This document shows, piece by piece, positions 1 to 9,994 of a stretch of DNA of 64,000 bases. The position numbers and the translations under genes are program-made. How positions within the stretch are numbered: the first letter of the stretch is position 1; each line of letters opens with the position of its first letter. The DNA comes from Tritrichomonas musculus (Eukaryota; Parabasalia; Tritrichomonadida; Tritrichomonadidae): NCBI GenBank assembly GCA_039105265.1, contig JAPFFF010000040.1, positions 558,001-622,000 on the forward strand, given 5' to 3'. The notes beneath the pieces were generated by a model. That model was not told the origin of the DNA. It saw nothing but the letters and a program-made list of their open reading frames with translations, and ran no database searches.

Positions 1-746
1 AATTTTTTATTCTATGAGTTAATTCAATATTGAATAATTTACATTTTTTTTTGGGAAGGAGAACCTTAACATAGTAAGTCAAATTTCATCTTAAGATGAC
101 GGTTTTTTACTTTACATGAGATAGAAAAACCATTCAAAAAGTGGTGTAGAAAAAAACGATTGTCCATTTTTTGAAATAATCATTTTAACTTGCATTTGCT
201 ATGGTATTGATTTCTTAACATCATAAACCACGACGTTATTTCCCATTTTAAAATTGAATTGAAAACGATCATTTTATTGAATTTTCAAAGCTAATTTCTA
301 TTATATCTCCGAAACCTCCACCTTAAAAAAGACATGATTAAATCTTCAAAAAATACTTAATTTTTATACCTTATTAAACAAATTTCAAATTTTATAAATT
401 TTAAACATCATCATTGCCATATTTCAAACCAATAGTTTTGATTTTTCAGATGCTATAAATATTTTGTATATTTATTTTACTTTTTTATATTATATTTAAT
501 TATTCCATGACATTTGCATGAAAGGAATTTCATCATCCCTCTCTTTATTATTTTCGAATGAAACAAATCTATCTAATTGCATTATAATGACATATAAAAA
601 TAACCTAGGTTTTAATACACGAATTTACAGGTATAATACTGTGCATTATTTAGTTTTTGTAATATAATTTTATTTTTTTTTTTTTTTTTTTTTTAAAAAA
701 AATCACTGAAATGATTTTCATATGAAATTCTATTTTTTTTTTAAAA
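1..746. other. Intergenic, AT-rich, no gene seen
   Basis: No convincing frame on either strand. It holds a T-run of about 22 at 672-694 and scattered A/T tracts. The short plus-strand frame starting at 722 lies over the glycosyltransferase gene on the other strand and is a shadow. Confidence 0.6.
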
Positions 747-1946
747 TCAATGAGGGAAATTATTTACTGGGAATTTTTTCGGAATTTGTGGAGAGTCTGG
801 CAGATCAAATTTATTATCCCAAAAGAACTGAGTTCCTTTTGGTGGCGCTGCTTTGCAATCCCTTGAATGAGGGAAATCTACAAACCACGCATTTTTCTCA
901 TACAAGACTGAAGCTTTTCTTGTCGGCCAGTACCAAGCCAAATGGAAAATGATCGGCATGCTAATATTTCTTCTTAAAGCCTCCTTTGTGAACGCTCTTC
1001 TATTTTTGCCGCAAAAAATTGAATTGCTCAAAGTTATCTGAAGATTGTCCAAATAGTGAATTGACCAATTCATATTCAAATCACTTAACTTATATATAAA
1101 AACAGTGTCACTTAGCCACTCTCCTTTCTGTGTCTTTAAATAACCATGGAATGCATTCTGATCATGCGTTTTCAATTTAAAACACCACTCGAACAAATTT
1201 TTTATAAAAACGAGCGACTTTTCATTCGAGTTCACCCTCCAAAACCCTAAGTTACCCCAATAGCCTTCGTGATTCTTGTAATCTGGGAGAAAATTAAGCA
1301 TTTCATATGAAACTTCAAAGTCACTCACATTGTCAAACATCGTTAGTGGATTCTCAAAGAAAACCATGTCAGTGTCTGTCACCAACACATCAACTTTCCA
1401 TTGAAGAAGCTGATAGACAATGGCCATTCTAAGAACAGTTGATTCAGTGGTTATGTCGCTTTTTGGTGGTTTGTGTGAATATTGAATGGTCGGAATTCCT
1501 CGACTTCTCATCTCATTGTATGATTCGTCATCCATCGCTATAAACAGGTAATAATTCGATGGAATTCGGAGACGAAGTGAACAATAATAATTTAATGTGT
1601 ACCATATATATGGCCAACCTGTTGTGGCTGCAATCATTATAAATGGATGACCTGTCTTTTCATTAATTGGAAATTGATTAATGCTATTTTTAAGTGATCT
1701 TAAAAAGGCCCGAGGTATTGTCCATTTCGGATTCGTGAATATTATTACATCCCCTGTATTACATTTAAAAACCAGATCTTCCTTTAATAATTTTGCAAAT
1801 GATGATATTTTTTGATATTTAATATATAAAATAATGATTGATATAATGAGATAAATTATTTGAAACAGATTCAAAAGTATTATTTTAATGTTTTTATCAT
1901 TCCTTTCCCTCTCATCTTGGCTTCCAAGTTGCTTTTTCCCTCTCAT
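747..1946 (-). CDS. Type II membrane glycosyltransferase, GT77-like (nucleotide-diphospho-sugar transferase)
   Basis: Probable Golgi/ER sugar transferase. The first in-frame ATG gives 399 aa; the longer open frame to 1976 begins only with TTG. Counting from that TTG, a single hydrophobic anchor lies at residues 32-52, followed by a luminal catalytic domain. Seen in it: DTD at 201-203, the DxD motif that binds the metal and sugar nucleotide; a W-G-N-x-G-F-W-R block at about 240-247; and H-D-Q-N-A-F-H at 271-277. These match the order of conserved blocks in the PF03407 family. An initiator-like TTTTCATTATTC lies about 60 bases before the ATG. The sugar and acceptor cannot be told from sequence. 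A surface-glycan role would suit a trichomonad, but that is inference. Confidence 0.8.
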   Translation of the reverse strand: MRGKKQLGSQDERERNDKNIKIILLNLFQIIYLIISIIILYIKYQKISSFAKLLKEDLVFKCNTGDVIIFTNPKWTIPRAFLRSLKNSINQFPINEKTGHPFIMIAATTGWPYIWYTLNYYCSLRLRIPSNYYLFIAMDDESYNEMRSRGIPTIQYSHKPPKSDITTESTVLRMAIVYQLLQWKVDVLVTDTDMVFFENPLTMFDNVSDFEVSYEMLNFLPDYKNHEGYWGNLGFWRVNSNEKSLVFIKNLFEWCFKLKTHDQNAFHGYLKTQKGEWLSDTVFIYKLSDLNMNWSIHYLDNLQITLSNSIFCGKNRRAFTKEALRRNISMPIIFHLAWYWPTRKASVLYEKNAWFVDFPHSRDCKAAPPKGTQFFWDNKFDLPDSPQIPKKFPVNNFPH

Positions 1947-2560
1947 ATTAAATTTGAATAAAAGTTTGTGAGCCAATTCAATTTTTTGAATAATGAAAAT
2001 TCAATTTTTAATTCAACATAAACTAACCTTTGTGGACTTTGGATTATTTAATTTTTGGACTTTTTTAACACTATAAAAATCAAAAAACGTATGCTTCTTA
2101 GATTTTTTGGACTTTTTAATTTATGAAATCTAATACAATATTTTGAATGATTCACGTTTAAATACGTTTTAATTCAGAATTTTTTTACTGAAATTTCAAA
2201 AGAAAATTGGATAAATATTTACTCAAATAATTACTTGAAAAAGTTGGATTTTGAATGCATGGACTTTTTTTTGGACTTTAGGAGGTTTTCTTGGACTAGT
2301 GACTTTTAAACCTATTTGGTCAAACAAACTAATTCAAATGTCACTTTTTTGACTTAACGTATTTTTTCTGCAAAGGGTTAAACATAAACCTTAAATTTAA
2401 TCATAAACCTCGTTAAATAAACTTTACCTCCATGCATTTTTTCAAATTTTTTTTTTTATATAAAGAATACTATTTTGAAAATACATATATTTATTACCTT
2501 TGATAAGTATTATAGAATAAAATGATATTCATAAAGATATACGTATATATAATCAAAAAA
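1947..2560. other. Intergenic, nothing recognised
   Basis: AT-rich spacer with several near-copies of short words such as TTGGACTTT and TTTTTGGACTTT (2030-2300), which suggests a decayed short repeat. No gene-like frame on either strand. Confidence 0.5.
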
Positions 2561-2561
2561 A

Positions 2562-3341
2562 TCAAGAAATGTCCAATTCCAGCGAGCACTGAAACCTATA
2601 CATCAGCATCAAGAAGAACATGGCAATGCAACTCCAGTTGCTGATTCAAGTAAATTGAATGGACTTCAAAAAGAAATTCAAGAACTTTATGAATCACTCC
2701 GATACCTCAAATTTAAAATCAATCAAACTCATAGAACACTCAAATTCCTAGCAAACATGAAACACCAGAAGCTCAAACCAATTGAGAATGACCTGGACTT
2801 CTTGAAGTACGAAGTCCACCGCCTTAAACAGGATCTTCATGAAAAAGTGAAACCGATAACCGATCATCTGGACTTGCTCATCCAATATCGGAGAAATTAC
2901 TCAGATGACCTGTATACTTTGATACAAACCGCTTTTGACCAGAATTCGAAGTACTTGCTGCCTCACTTCAAAACAAGAAGAGCTGCAATTCAAACGGTGA
3001 TGTCAGACGATCAATTTAATAACCGTTTTTTGACTTCACCTAATCAACTCATGTTGGACAGTGGCTTGGTGGCAGCATCCAAAAAGCAATGTGAAACAAA
3101 TGGTGATGTGATGAGTTCAAGGCCTTTTCAAAACCAAAAACCGTCGAATTTGAATGGAATAATTCAAAAAGATATGTTTTCAGAGGCATTGACGGCGCGT
3201 ATCGCACCGCTCTCGCCTCCACTGAACAAGAATTTAAACTTGCTAAATTTCAAGAGATTCAAGCCTTCAACAATCGCACTGAAGAAGAATAGCAACAATT
3301 CGCAGAGCAGCGATCCTTTTGATGTAATTTCAGAAGATTGA
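2562..3341 (+). pseudogene. Coiled-coil protein gene lacking a proper start (5' broken or truncated)
   Basis: A single frame is open from 2562 to the stop at 3341. It has no ATG until 2757, and the apparent start at 2655 is TTG. An ATG at 2569 opens another frame that stops after seven codons, so a one-base shift near the 5' end is likely. The product has a coiled coil over the first ~90 residues of the 2655 frame, rich in Leu, Lys and Glu with heptad spacing. A Ser/Asn-rich tail follows and ends in an acidic patch. Base composition is less AT-rich than the flanks, as expected of a true coding history. Family not recognised. If translation starts at 2757 the protein has 194 aa. Confidence 0.45.
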
Positions 3342-3528
3342 TTTTTCATATGGAGGAAATTGATGTTGATATCTATATATTTTTGTTCAAATTATTCAAC
3401 ATCAATTTTCTTGTTTTTAAAAGCGTACTATTTATATCATGAAAGCATGATTTTCAGTTGAAAAAAAAATTTTTTAAAAAAATTTCGTAAATTTAATTTT
3501 TTTTAATAAAAACAAAACAAAAAGAATA

Positions 3529-3948
3529 TCAAAAATATATTGGGTAGTCTGCTTCATTCTGCTCATATGGATTGAAATAATCTTTCTCATTAAAAACCAT
3601 GAAATTTGAATCAAACATATTAAAGTCTTCATCAAAATTTATATATTCAATATTATTATCAAATTTTAATTCATTCAAATATGTTATTTCTTGATTTTGG
3701 TTTTCATGATTGAAATTTTCAATTGATGTATCAACAGATGTACATAAATTTGAATTTGTTTCTTCATGGCATATTGCTTTATTGCTTTTATTTTTTCTTG
3801 GAACTATAATTCCATCTGTTTCTTTCAATTTTCGATTGTTTTTCATATCGAAAACCAAAAAAAGGTTTTCTTCGGCCCATATGATTTTTTTGAAACGAGT
3901 TAGATTAGCTGATCTTTTACCTGGTCCAATATTAATTTTTGATTTCAT
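3529..3948 (-). CDS. Hypothetical acidic protein, 139 aa
   Basis: Starts at a true ATG. The N-terminus is basic (K-S-K-I-N-I-G-P-G-K-R) and is followed by a short aromatic segment I-I-W-A-E-E-N-L-F-L-V-F-D. The C-terminal half is rich in Asn, Asp, Glu and Phe/Tyr and is probably disordered. No membrane segment or known domain was recognised. The basic head and acidic, aromatic tail would fit a small nuclear or regulatory protein, but this is a guess. The complementary plus-strand frame (3710-3964) is judged a shadow because it is a run of hydrophobic codons antisense to Asn/Glu/Lys-rich sequence. Confidence 0.45.
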   Translation of the reverse strand: MKSKINIGPGKRSANLTRFKKIIWAEENLFLVFDMKNNRKLKETDGIIVPRKNKSNKAICHEETNSNLCTSVDTSIENFNHENQNQEITYLNELKFDNNIEYINFDEDFNMFDSNFMVFNEKDYFNPYEQNEADYPIYF

Positions 3949-4249
3949 TGTCTTGAAGAACTAAAAAATGAGATCGATTTTTAAAATGAAACAGTTTTCA
4001 AAAAGAAATTTTTTGATATATTGAAATATTGAATAACAATTCAAAATTGAATTAAAATTTCTAAAAAAATTTTAAAGAGATGATAATATAAAAATTTTAA
4101 AGAGACATCACCAATAACGTTTTTTATATATACAACTATTTTGGAAATAATCTTTTTTTTGAAAATTGATGATCATTTTTCACATTAAAATAAAATAAAA
4201 TATTTAATTTAAAGAGAATAAATAAGAAAAAAAGTGAATATATACAGAA
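3949..4249. other. Spacer between the 139-aa gene and tRNA-His
   Basis: AT-rich, no frame. A short direct repeat (TTTTAAAGAGA, at about 4071 and 4093) is present. No pol III upstream element can be claimed. Confidence 0.4.
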
Positions 4250-4320
4250 GGGTAGGTGGTGTAAAGGTAGCATAAATGTCTGTGGTACAGTAGGTCCGTG
4301 TTCGATTCACGGCTTACCCA
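4250..4320 (+). tRNA. tRNA-His (GTG)
   Basis: A 71-nt cloverleaf can be drawn. The acceptor stem GGGTAGG pairs with CTTACCC (7 bp, one G-T). The D arm has a 3-bp stem GTG/CAT. The anticodon stem-loop has loop CTGTGGT and anticodon GTG. The T arm is CCGTG/CACGG around TTCGATT. The discriminator is A, as in eukaryotic tRNA-His, and no CCA is encoded. No intron. The D-arm and T-arm sequences also form the internal A and B box promoter of RNA polymerase III. Confidence 0.9.
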
Positions 4321-4326
4321 TTTTTT
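4321..4326 (+). terminator. RNA polymerase III terminator of tRNA-His
   Basis: T6 directly after the discriminator base; a longer T-run follows at about 4340. Confidence 0.75.
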
Positions 4327-4835
4327 ACAAATTATTTATAAGTTTTTTTTTTTTTTTTTTTTTAAATAATGATTGCTATTTTTGCTCAAAAGATTCATTA
4401 TTGGACAATTATAAAGTTTTTGGGCTTGATTATCTCGTAAAGAGTAAAATCTTTTTAACATATTTTCAAAACTTTAACATTTGAGGAATACTCTAACTGT
4501 TGAAAAATCGGTAAAATGCATAAAATAACATATATCAATACTCATTATATCTCTAGAATAATTATAAATATATATATATATATATTTAAAAAGATTTAGT
4601 TATTACTTTCCACCACTAAAACCAGGCCGAATTCTCCATTTACAATATTTTTTGTTACTATTTTATAGCTGCAAAAAAAGATTCAAACTGATAAAAATTA
4701 GAATCTTTTCACAATCAAATTCAATTACAAGAACATTTATATTCTTAATTTAAAATAAAATCTTTTGAATTTATTGATATCACCTTAATTCAATTTTTTT
4801 CATAAAAAAAAAAAATAAAATTTTTATAAAATATA
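4327..4835. other. Spacer with T-run and TA microsatellite
   Basis: Contains a T-run at about 4340-4363 and a (TA)n stretch at about 4567-4585. No gene-like frame. The last 40 bases before the C2 gene hold TTTCATAAAA followed by an A-run, a possible initiator for it. Confidence 0.5.
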
Positions 4836-5231
4836 ATGTTTCTTCATATAAAGGCAATTAAAGCAAAAGATGTTCCCAAATTAGATATTATTACTCACTC
4901 TGATCCATATCTTGTTTTTAAATTAAATTCAAACCCTCAAACATGGAAAACAGATCATAAAACTAATGTTTCAGAACCAATATGGAATCAAGAATTTCTT
5001 TTGCCATTATCCAAAGATTTAAATGACATGCTAACTATTAAATTATATGATAAAGATTTAACATTTGATGATCTTATATCAACAATTCAAATTAATGTTA
5101 AAGAAATCCCTATCGGAAAAGAGTTCAAAAATTGGTATTATTTTAATCCAGCAAATGGCGTAAAGTCAGGGGGGCAAGTACAACTAATTATTAAGATTGA
5201 TGATTCAAATTGTGAAATCTTTGGTGATTGA
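4836..5231 (+). CDS. Small single C2-domain protein
   Basis: The 131-aa product is almost entirely one C2 domain, the calcium-dependent phospholipid-binding fold. The expected landmarks are in order. Loop 1 has P-K-L-D with Asp17, then T-H-S-D-P-Y with Asp23. The strand E-P-I-W-N-Q-E-F lies at 47-54. Loop 3 has L-Y-D-K-D with Asp72 and Asp74, plus Asp78/Asp79. A conserved W-Y-Y-F near 100 precedes the last strand. The calcium ligands look intact, so calcium-triggered membrane binding is likely. There is no other domain and no membrane anchor, so it probably acts as a soluble membrane-recruited adaptor. An initiator-like TTCATAAAA lies about 35 bases upstream of the ATG. Confidence 0.85.
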   Translation: MFLHIKAIKAKDVPKLDIITHSDPYLVFKLNSNPQTWKTDHKTNVSEPIWNQEFLLPLSKDLNDMLTIKLYDKDLTFDDLISTIQINVKEIPIGKEFKNWYYFNPANGVKSGGQVQLIIKIDDSNCEIFGD

Positions 5232-5476
5232 AAACATGTTTTAATTATTCTAGATTTATTGAATAAAAAAACATAAAAAACACATCTATTATTTTAAATG
5301 AAATTTTATTTTAATTGAATGTTACAACATCAATTGTTTGAAAAACTTCAATCTATTAAACAAATCATTTTTATTTTATAACATTGTTTTTTAATAATAA
5401 ATATAATATAAAAAATGAATATTTTCTAAGAAGAATTCTAGATAAAAGCAAATTATATTTAAAAAAATTTTGGAGA

Positions 5477-5986
5477 CAAGGGAAGGCCAATGTTGAAAAA
5501 ATTGATCAACGGCGTCACTTTTTTAATGGCTCGTTGTCAACGTTAACTTCGTTATTTCAGCGTCAACGATCAACGATAAGTGTTTCGTTGAAATTGATCG
5601 TCCAAAAAAATGGATCTTTTTTATTTCTGTCGTCGTTGATTTAAAATTAAATTATCATTTCTATAACATATATATATTTGGTATTTATATAGATATGATA
5701 ATGATGTTTACTAATTTTTTCAAAATATTAATACTTTATTAAATCATACCAAATATAAATTGAATTGATAAAGTTTTTTTTTAGAAAAAGTTGTCTCTCA
5801 AAAAAATTCAACTTTTCAATAAGCATAACGTTAACTTAATTCATTGATTCAACATTATTTCAACGTTAACATGTCGTTATGACCAAATTGAAACGGTTAT
5901 AGTCAATGGCCTTAATGTCGTTGACATTCAATTCAACGATATAACATTTTGTTCAAAGATTTTAACGTCAACGTTGCCCAGCCCTG
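5477..5986. mobile_element. hAT-type MITE, 510 bp, non-autonomous
   Basis: The ends are imperfect terminal inverted repeats. The left end reads CAAGGGAAGGCCAATGTTGA and the right end, reverse-complemented, CAGGGCTGGGCAACGTTGAC. An exact 8-bp target duplication TTTGGAGA flanks the element (5469-5476 and 5987-5994). CAGGG ends with 8-bp duplications are typical of hAT transposons. The interior is rich in AACGTTAACG and CGTTGA words, some in inverted arrangement, and has no transposase frame. A short frame overlapping its left end (5384-5644) is therefore not annotated as a gene. Confidence 0.85.
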
Positions 5987-5994
5987 TTTGGAGA

Positions 5995-6215
5995 AACTTT
6001 TTGAAATGATATTCTTTACATTTAGGACCTCTCAGATTTTTGAAAATTTCATCAAGCAAAATTATTTCATTAAGAGAGAAAAATGTGTATATTAATCCCA
6101 AATCATAGAAAAAAAAAAAAAAAAAGAATTTATATTTGATGGTTGCATTAACAGCCTTTTATAAATGTATTTCGATATTGATATGCGTTTCATGAGAGAA
6201 ATTAACTTATTTAAA
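5995..6215. other. Spacer downstream of the acidic protein gene
   Basis: A-run of about 17 at 6109-6125. No gene seen; the 100-aa frame at 6092-6394 is a shadow of the gene beside it. Confidence 0.4.
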
Positions 6216-6599
6216 TTAATCATCTTCTGAATATGAGCCTGAACCTGAGCCATATGAACTATATCCTGAATATGACGAATAGCCACTATAATAACCGGAA
6301 CCTGACGAACCATCTGTGGCTTCTTTATTTTGAGTATCAGCTGGAGCTTCTTTATTTTGAGTATCAGCTGGTTCTTCTTGCTTTGGAGTTTCATTTTGAG
6401 GAGCTGGCTGTTCGGGTGATTCTAAAGAAGCTTCTGGTGCTTCTGGTTCTTCTTGCGTTGCTGCTGGTTGTGCTGGTGGTGGCGATGGCGTTTTGTCTTC
6501 TTCTGGTGTTGAATTTACTTTCTTTTCTTTAGCGGATGACGAAGTCTTCTTTGACTTCTTCTTATTTTTTTCTTCAGATGCGTCTGTTTCTTTGCACAT
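6216..6599 (-). CDS. Low-complexity acidic protein with Gly/Ser/Tyr tail, 127 aa
   Basis: Starts at an ATG. Residues 1-30 are Lys/Ser/Glu-rich with a K-K-K-S-K-K cluster. The middle is Pro/Glu/Ala/Gln-rich and contains a perfect tandem repeat of about 10 residues, A-D-T-Q-N-K-E-A-P. The tail alternates Gly, Ser and Tyr (G-Y-Y-S-G-Y-S-S-Y) and ends acidic. The whole chain is predicted disordered. Gly/Ser/Tyr tails of this kind occur in RNA-binding and condensate-forming proteins, but no folded domain supports a function here. The bias is amino-acid driven and confined to this frame, which argues that it is a real gene. Confidence 0.6.
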   Translation of the reverse strand: MCKETDASEEKNKKKSKKTSSSAKEKKVNSTPEEDKTPSPPPAQPAATQEEPEAPEASLESPEQPAPQNETPKQEEPADTQNKEAPADTQNKEATDGSSGSGYYSGYSSYSGYSSYGSGSGSYSEDD

Positions 6600-6809
6600 G
6601 ATTAAGTAGAAATGATTTTAAAAAAAAGTAATCTCGCAATTTCTATGAGCTCATAGAAATGTTTTGGAATAACTCTCAATTTTATTTCAGTATAAGAATC
6701 GTTTTTTTATTATGAAATATTCTATATGCTTTTTCAAAAATATTTATATTATTAAGTGGTCAGTAATAAATCACAATATCTATTATATAATTAAAATTAT
6801 CTAGGTATC

Positions 6810-6841
6810 ACTTTTTGAGTTTTGTAAAATACTCAAAAAGT
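6810..6841. repeat. Hairpin with 11-bp stem
   Basis: ACTTTTTGAGT at 6810-6820 pairs perfectly with ACTCAAAAAGT at 6831-6841 across a 10-nt AT loop. Confidence 0.6.
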
Positions 6842-6868
6842 TATAAAACAGATAATTAAACATAAATT

Positions 6869-6910
6869 GAAGTAGCTTTTTGAAAGGCGTAGCCTTCAAA
6901 AAGCTACTTC
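6869..6910. repeat. Near-perfect 42-bp hairpin with GTA loop
   Basis: GAAGTAGCTTTTTGAAAGGC pairs with the following 19 bases across a 3-base GTA loop; one unpaired base. It shares the CTTTTTGA core and the GC-GTA-GC tip with the hairpin at 7730. Confidence 0.7.
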
Positions 6911-7729
6911 ATTTATTTTTTAAATAAATAGAGCGGTTGTCCATTTGTAAAGTATTGAAAAATATTAAAAAACGCTAATTGGCTAATAATATTTTATATT
7001 TGGGGTTGAAATATATGGTTTGCTCAGATATATTCTGTTGATTATGAGAAAAAAAATTTCAATATAAAAATAAATGTGTTTTAAAAATTTTATATTTCTC
7101 ACAAAATTATAGACCCGATTTTCTCTTCATTATTTCATTCCTTTTTATAAATTACTTTATTTTTCATATTTTATCTTTTATGAGTTTATTTGAAAATTGA
7201 ATTTTTGTATTATTATTTTTGGTCAATTCAAATTTCTAAATAAATTTCAATTAAATTTTTCAATTTATTCATTTTTTAAAATATTTTTATAATGATACGA
7301 AAAGGAGATATTGATTTTATAATTATATAAAAAGAAATAATTTATACTACTATTATTGTAATTTTGGATGATAGATAAATTGATTGAATCATAAAAGGAA
7401 ATATACTTTTTTTTTTAGATAAAAAACTAATTTCCCAGATGCCAGCTATAAATCCTTATTTTATAATCTTTCGTTAAACTTTCCTGATTCACATGCAATT
7501 TCTAAATCAAGTTTTCCTATCTATATTATCTAATGTTCAAAATCGATTATTTTATTTAAATGATTATTTCGATCTTTTAATCACAATTACAACCTTTCCA
7601 TGTCGTTCAAGGTGCAAGTCTTCTCAATTTTTCTGATATATCCATTCAAATATTTCATTCAATTGGAATACCTGTTAGCGATAAAAAATTTACTTTATTT
7701 ATAAATAATTTATAAATTTGATAAAGACA

Positions 7730-7752
7730 CTTTTTGAGCGTAGCTCAAAAAG
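7730..7752. repeat. Perfect 23-bp hairpin with GTA loop
   Basis: CTTTTTGAGC pairs with GCTCAAAAAG across GTA. Same tip as the 6869 hairpin, so they are probably related repeats, perhaps ends of one old element. Confidence 0.6.
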
Positions 7753-8499
7753 CGGCTATCTTGTAATATTTGAAGAATGTGATTTTTCAGAGGGTGGGCA
7801 ACCTTGCTTTATAGATAAAACTCCATAATTATTAAGTATAAAATAATTATGTTTTAATATTATATTTTGTTATCATAATTAAGTATGTTTGCAACTAAAA
7901 ATTTAATAATTTAATATAATAACAATAATATATTTGTATTTTTTTCTAATTGAATAACCAAAATTTCAATATGTATTCAAAATTAAAATCATTTTATCTG
8001 TATGGATATTTAAGTTATATTCTTAAAATGATTACATTTTAGGTTATTATTAGGTTTTATTTCTATAAATATAATAGAATAAGATTTAAATTTATTTTAT
8101 CTCTAAATCTCAATCTCAAATTTTGATTATTCAAATTAGATTTTTTTTTTAATTTAAAAAGTTGAGATTTCAGTTTATTTGAGAAATAAAAAATTTACAA
8201 TTGATACATTTTAAATAATAAATATAACAAAATTGATAGTTGAAAATTAAAAAATAAATAATAATATATAATTATCATTATTTATTTTATAAATTATATG
8301 TATAGCTTTTGAAATCTATCTGCCAATTTCTCAAGATTTTGCAAACAATTTGCCGACTAATGCTTTGACTATTTTTTTTTTTTTTTACTTAAAATACAAC
8401 TACTGCTAGTAATCAAGTACTCGGCTGATTCATGTTCAACTGCTCGTGTGATAATAACTTCTTCAATATCGCCATTAGCTGAAAATAGTGATGAATTTT

Positions 8500-9480
8500 C
8501 AATCATTTTCAGGTCACTATTAAGCATGCATAATGAAGTGCACGGCCAATTTCGGCGAATTCTCCTTCTGAACGAAGTTTAATTCATTTTTTTAAAGATG
8601 TTCCACAAGTAACTCACCAAATATGAATAAATAAGAACAGTCGGAATCAATTCAGTCATCATTGATTTTGCTGGATTGGCCTGTTTGGAGTGTTTTGAGG
8701 TGGCCTACCTCCGATGAAAACAACAATGAGGCCTTGTCCTGCAATACAGAATGTAGCCCCATTTGTAATTGTAATCTCAATTGGTGAATAAACATCGCCA
8801 CCTGAACCATTGCTGAGGAGGAGCTGGCGTCAATCGTTACATCCACATGAAAAGATTTTTTGAATGAAGACCTCCATCATAGGCTGCCCTGATTTTGTAT
8901 CCAGAAAGTGACGATATCGTTGTGAAAGACGAAACAAAACCGGCTCCTTTTCCAAGTCGGAGTCGGCCTTGTAAATTTGATTCACGCACAAAAAGGCGCC
9001 CTTCACTGCTGACACAGAGACTGTGCTCACGAACTCACGACAGAGTGAGACATTCATGAAAAACTGAAGATGCCGCTTCTTTCCTTGACAATTGATGAGA
9101 AGATTCACCCCGCCGAACTCAGAACAACAACTGAGTCATTGCAGTGCGCGATGCTCGATGCAAACTACCACCAAAAAAGTGCCACTGGCTCCTGATTTCC
9201 TGTATCAAAAAAAAACCTCCTTTCAATCATTTATTTCTTTACCACAGAAGACAAGCTGCATTTCATTCTTTCCACTTTTTGTGAACATGTAAATATTGCC
9301 AAATGAGCCACAAACGGCCGAAATTGGATTTAAAGGGCAGCCGTTATTGTCTTTTACATGAAACTATTCGTGAGCGAATCGCTGATTTTGCCACATGCTG
9401 TTTTCTCCAGCTAAGACTGACATGAAGACGAGTAGAGAGACATCTCCACAGGAGGACTGATGATTGGGTCTCCATTTTAA
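8500..9480 (-). pseudogene. GC-richer gene relic, probably of a secreted or surface protein
   Basis: This kilobase is clearly less AT-rich than its flanks and breaks into several short minus-strand frames in different phases. The cleanest pieces are 92 codons (8830-9108) and a stretch near 9280-9345 rich in Cys, Gly and Asn. Further frames follow between 8652 and 8846. The pieces read as one decayed gene transcribed right to left. A piece near 8655-8800 with alternating hydrophobic residues and Gly looks like beta-structure. No family could be named. Composition and scattered coding-like segments support a pseudogene; its parent and exact ends are unknown. Confidence 0.4.
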
Positions 9481-9680
9481 TCTATTTTGTTCGGCTTTTC
9501 ATTAAGCTGATTGTATTTATCAAATCATACTAACGATTCTTTTCAATATTTTCTTTTAATTTTGAATTACAAATTGGCAAACAAATATGCTCCCAAAAAG
9601 TGGATTTCATCTCACTTGGATTGATGCTTTAAAAAAAGCACTAAAGTATGAAATACAGCTTGTCTTCTTCAAATACTATT

Positions 9681-9794
9681 ATTAATAATTTCTTGTATGT
9701 TTTCATTTATTTATGTTTATATTACAGCTCGGGATTATTAATAATATAGTTTCTTGTATGTTTTCATTTATTTATATTCATATTCCAGCTCGGA
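9681..9794. repeat. Tandem duplication of a ~57-bp unit
   Basis: Two imperfect copies (about 9681-9733 and 9734-9794) share TTTCTTGTATGTTTTCATTT and end in CAGCTCGG. A third partial copy lies far away at about 18691-18731, so the unit is also dispersed. Confidence 0.7.
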
Positions 9795-9901
9795 ATGGAT
9801 CAACTAAAGTATAGTTAGTCTTTTCTGAAGAACCTTCAAAAAGTGGAAATCATTCAGAAAAAATAATCTAAATAAAATAATTGAAAAAACAAATCTTTAT
9901 A

Positions 9902-9972
9902 TATTTTTACCGAGATAAATACTCGGCCGAGTCGAGACCCCGCGGCTGGCGGTAAGAATCGGTAAAAATTTT
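9902..9972. repeat. GC-rich fold-back segment
   Basis: ATTTTTACCGA at the left is the reverse complement of TCGGTAAAAAT at the right. Between them lies a GC-rich core with ACTCGGCCGAGT, an internal palindrome. It resembles the ACCGGTAAAA-rich ends of the hAT element at 17137 and may be a worn relative. Confidence 0.5.
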
Positions 9973-9994
9973 GTAACATAAAAAGATTATTTTC

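Larger units (their letters stand above)
6600..8650. other. Gene-poor 2-kb spacer with hairpins
   Basis: No convincing frame. It holds three hairpin-forming palindromes, listed separately, and otherwise homogeneous A+T-rich DNA with T/A runs. A stretch at about 7590-7690 reads slightly less AT-rich and may be decayed coding sequence, but nothing is identifiable. Confidence 0.5.

Noticed and set aside
5384-5644. 86-codon frame across the hAT MITE's left end
   Set aside because: It spans the insertion boundary and lacks coding character.
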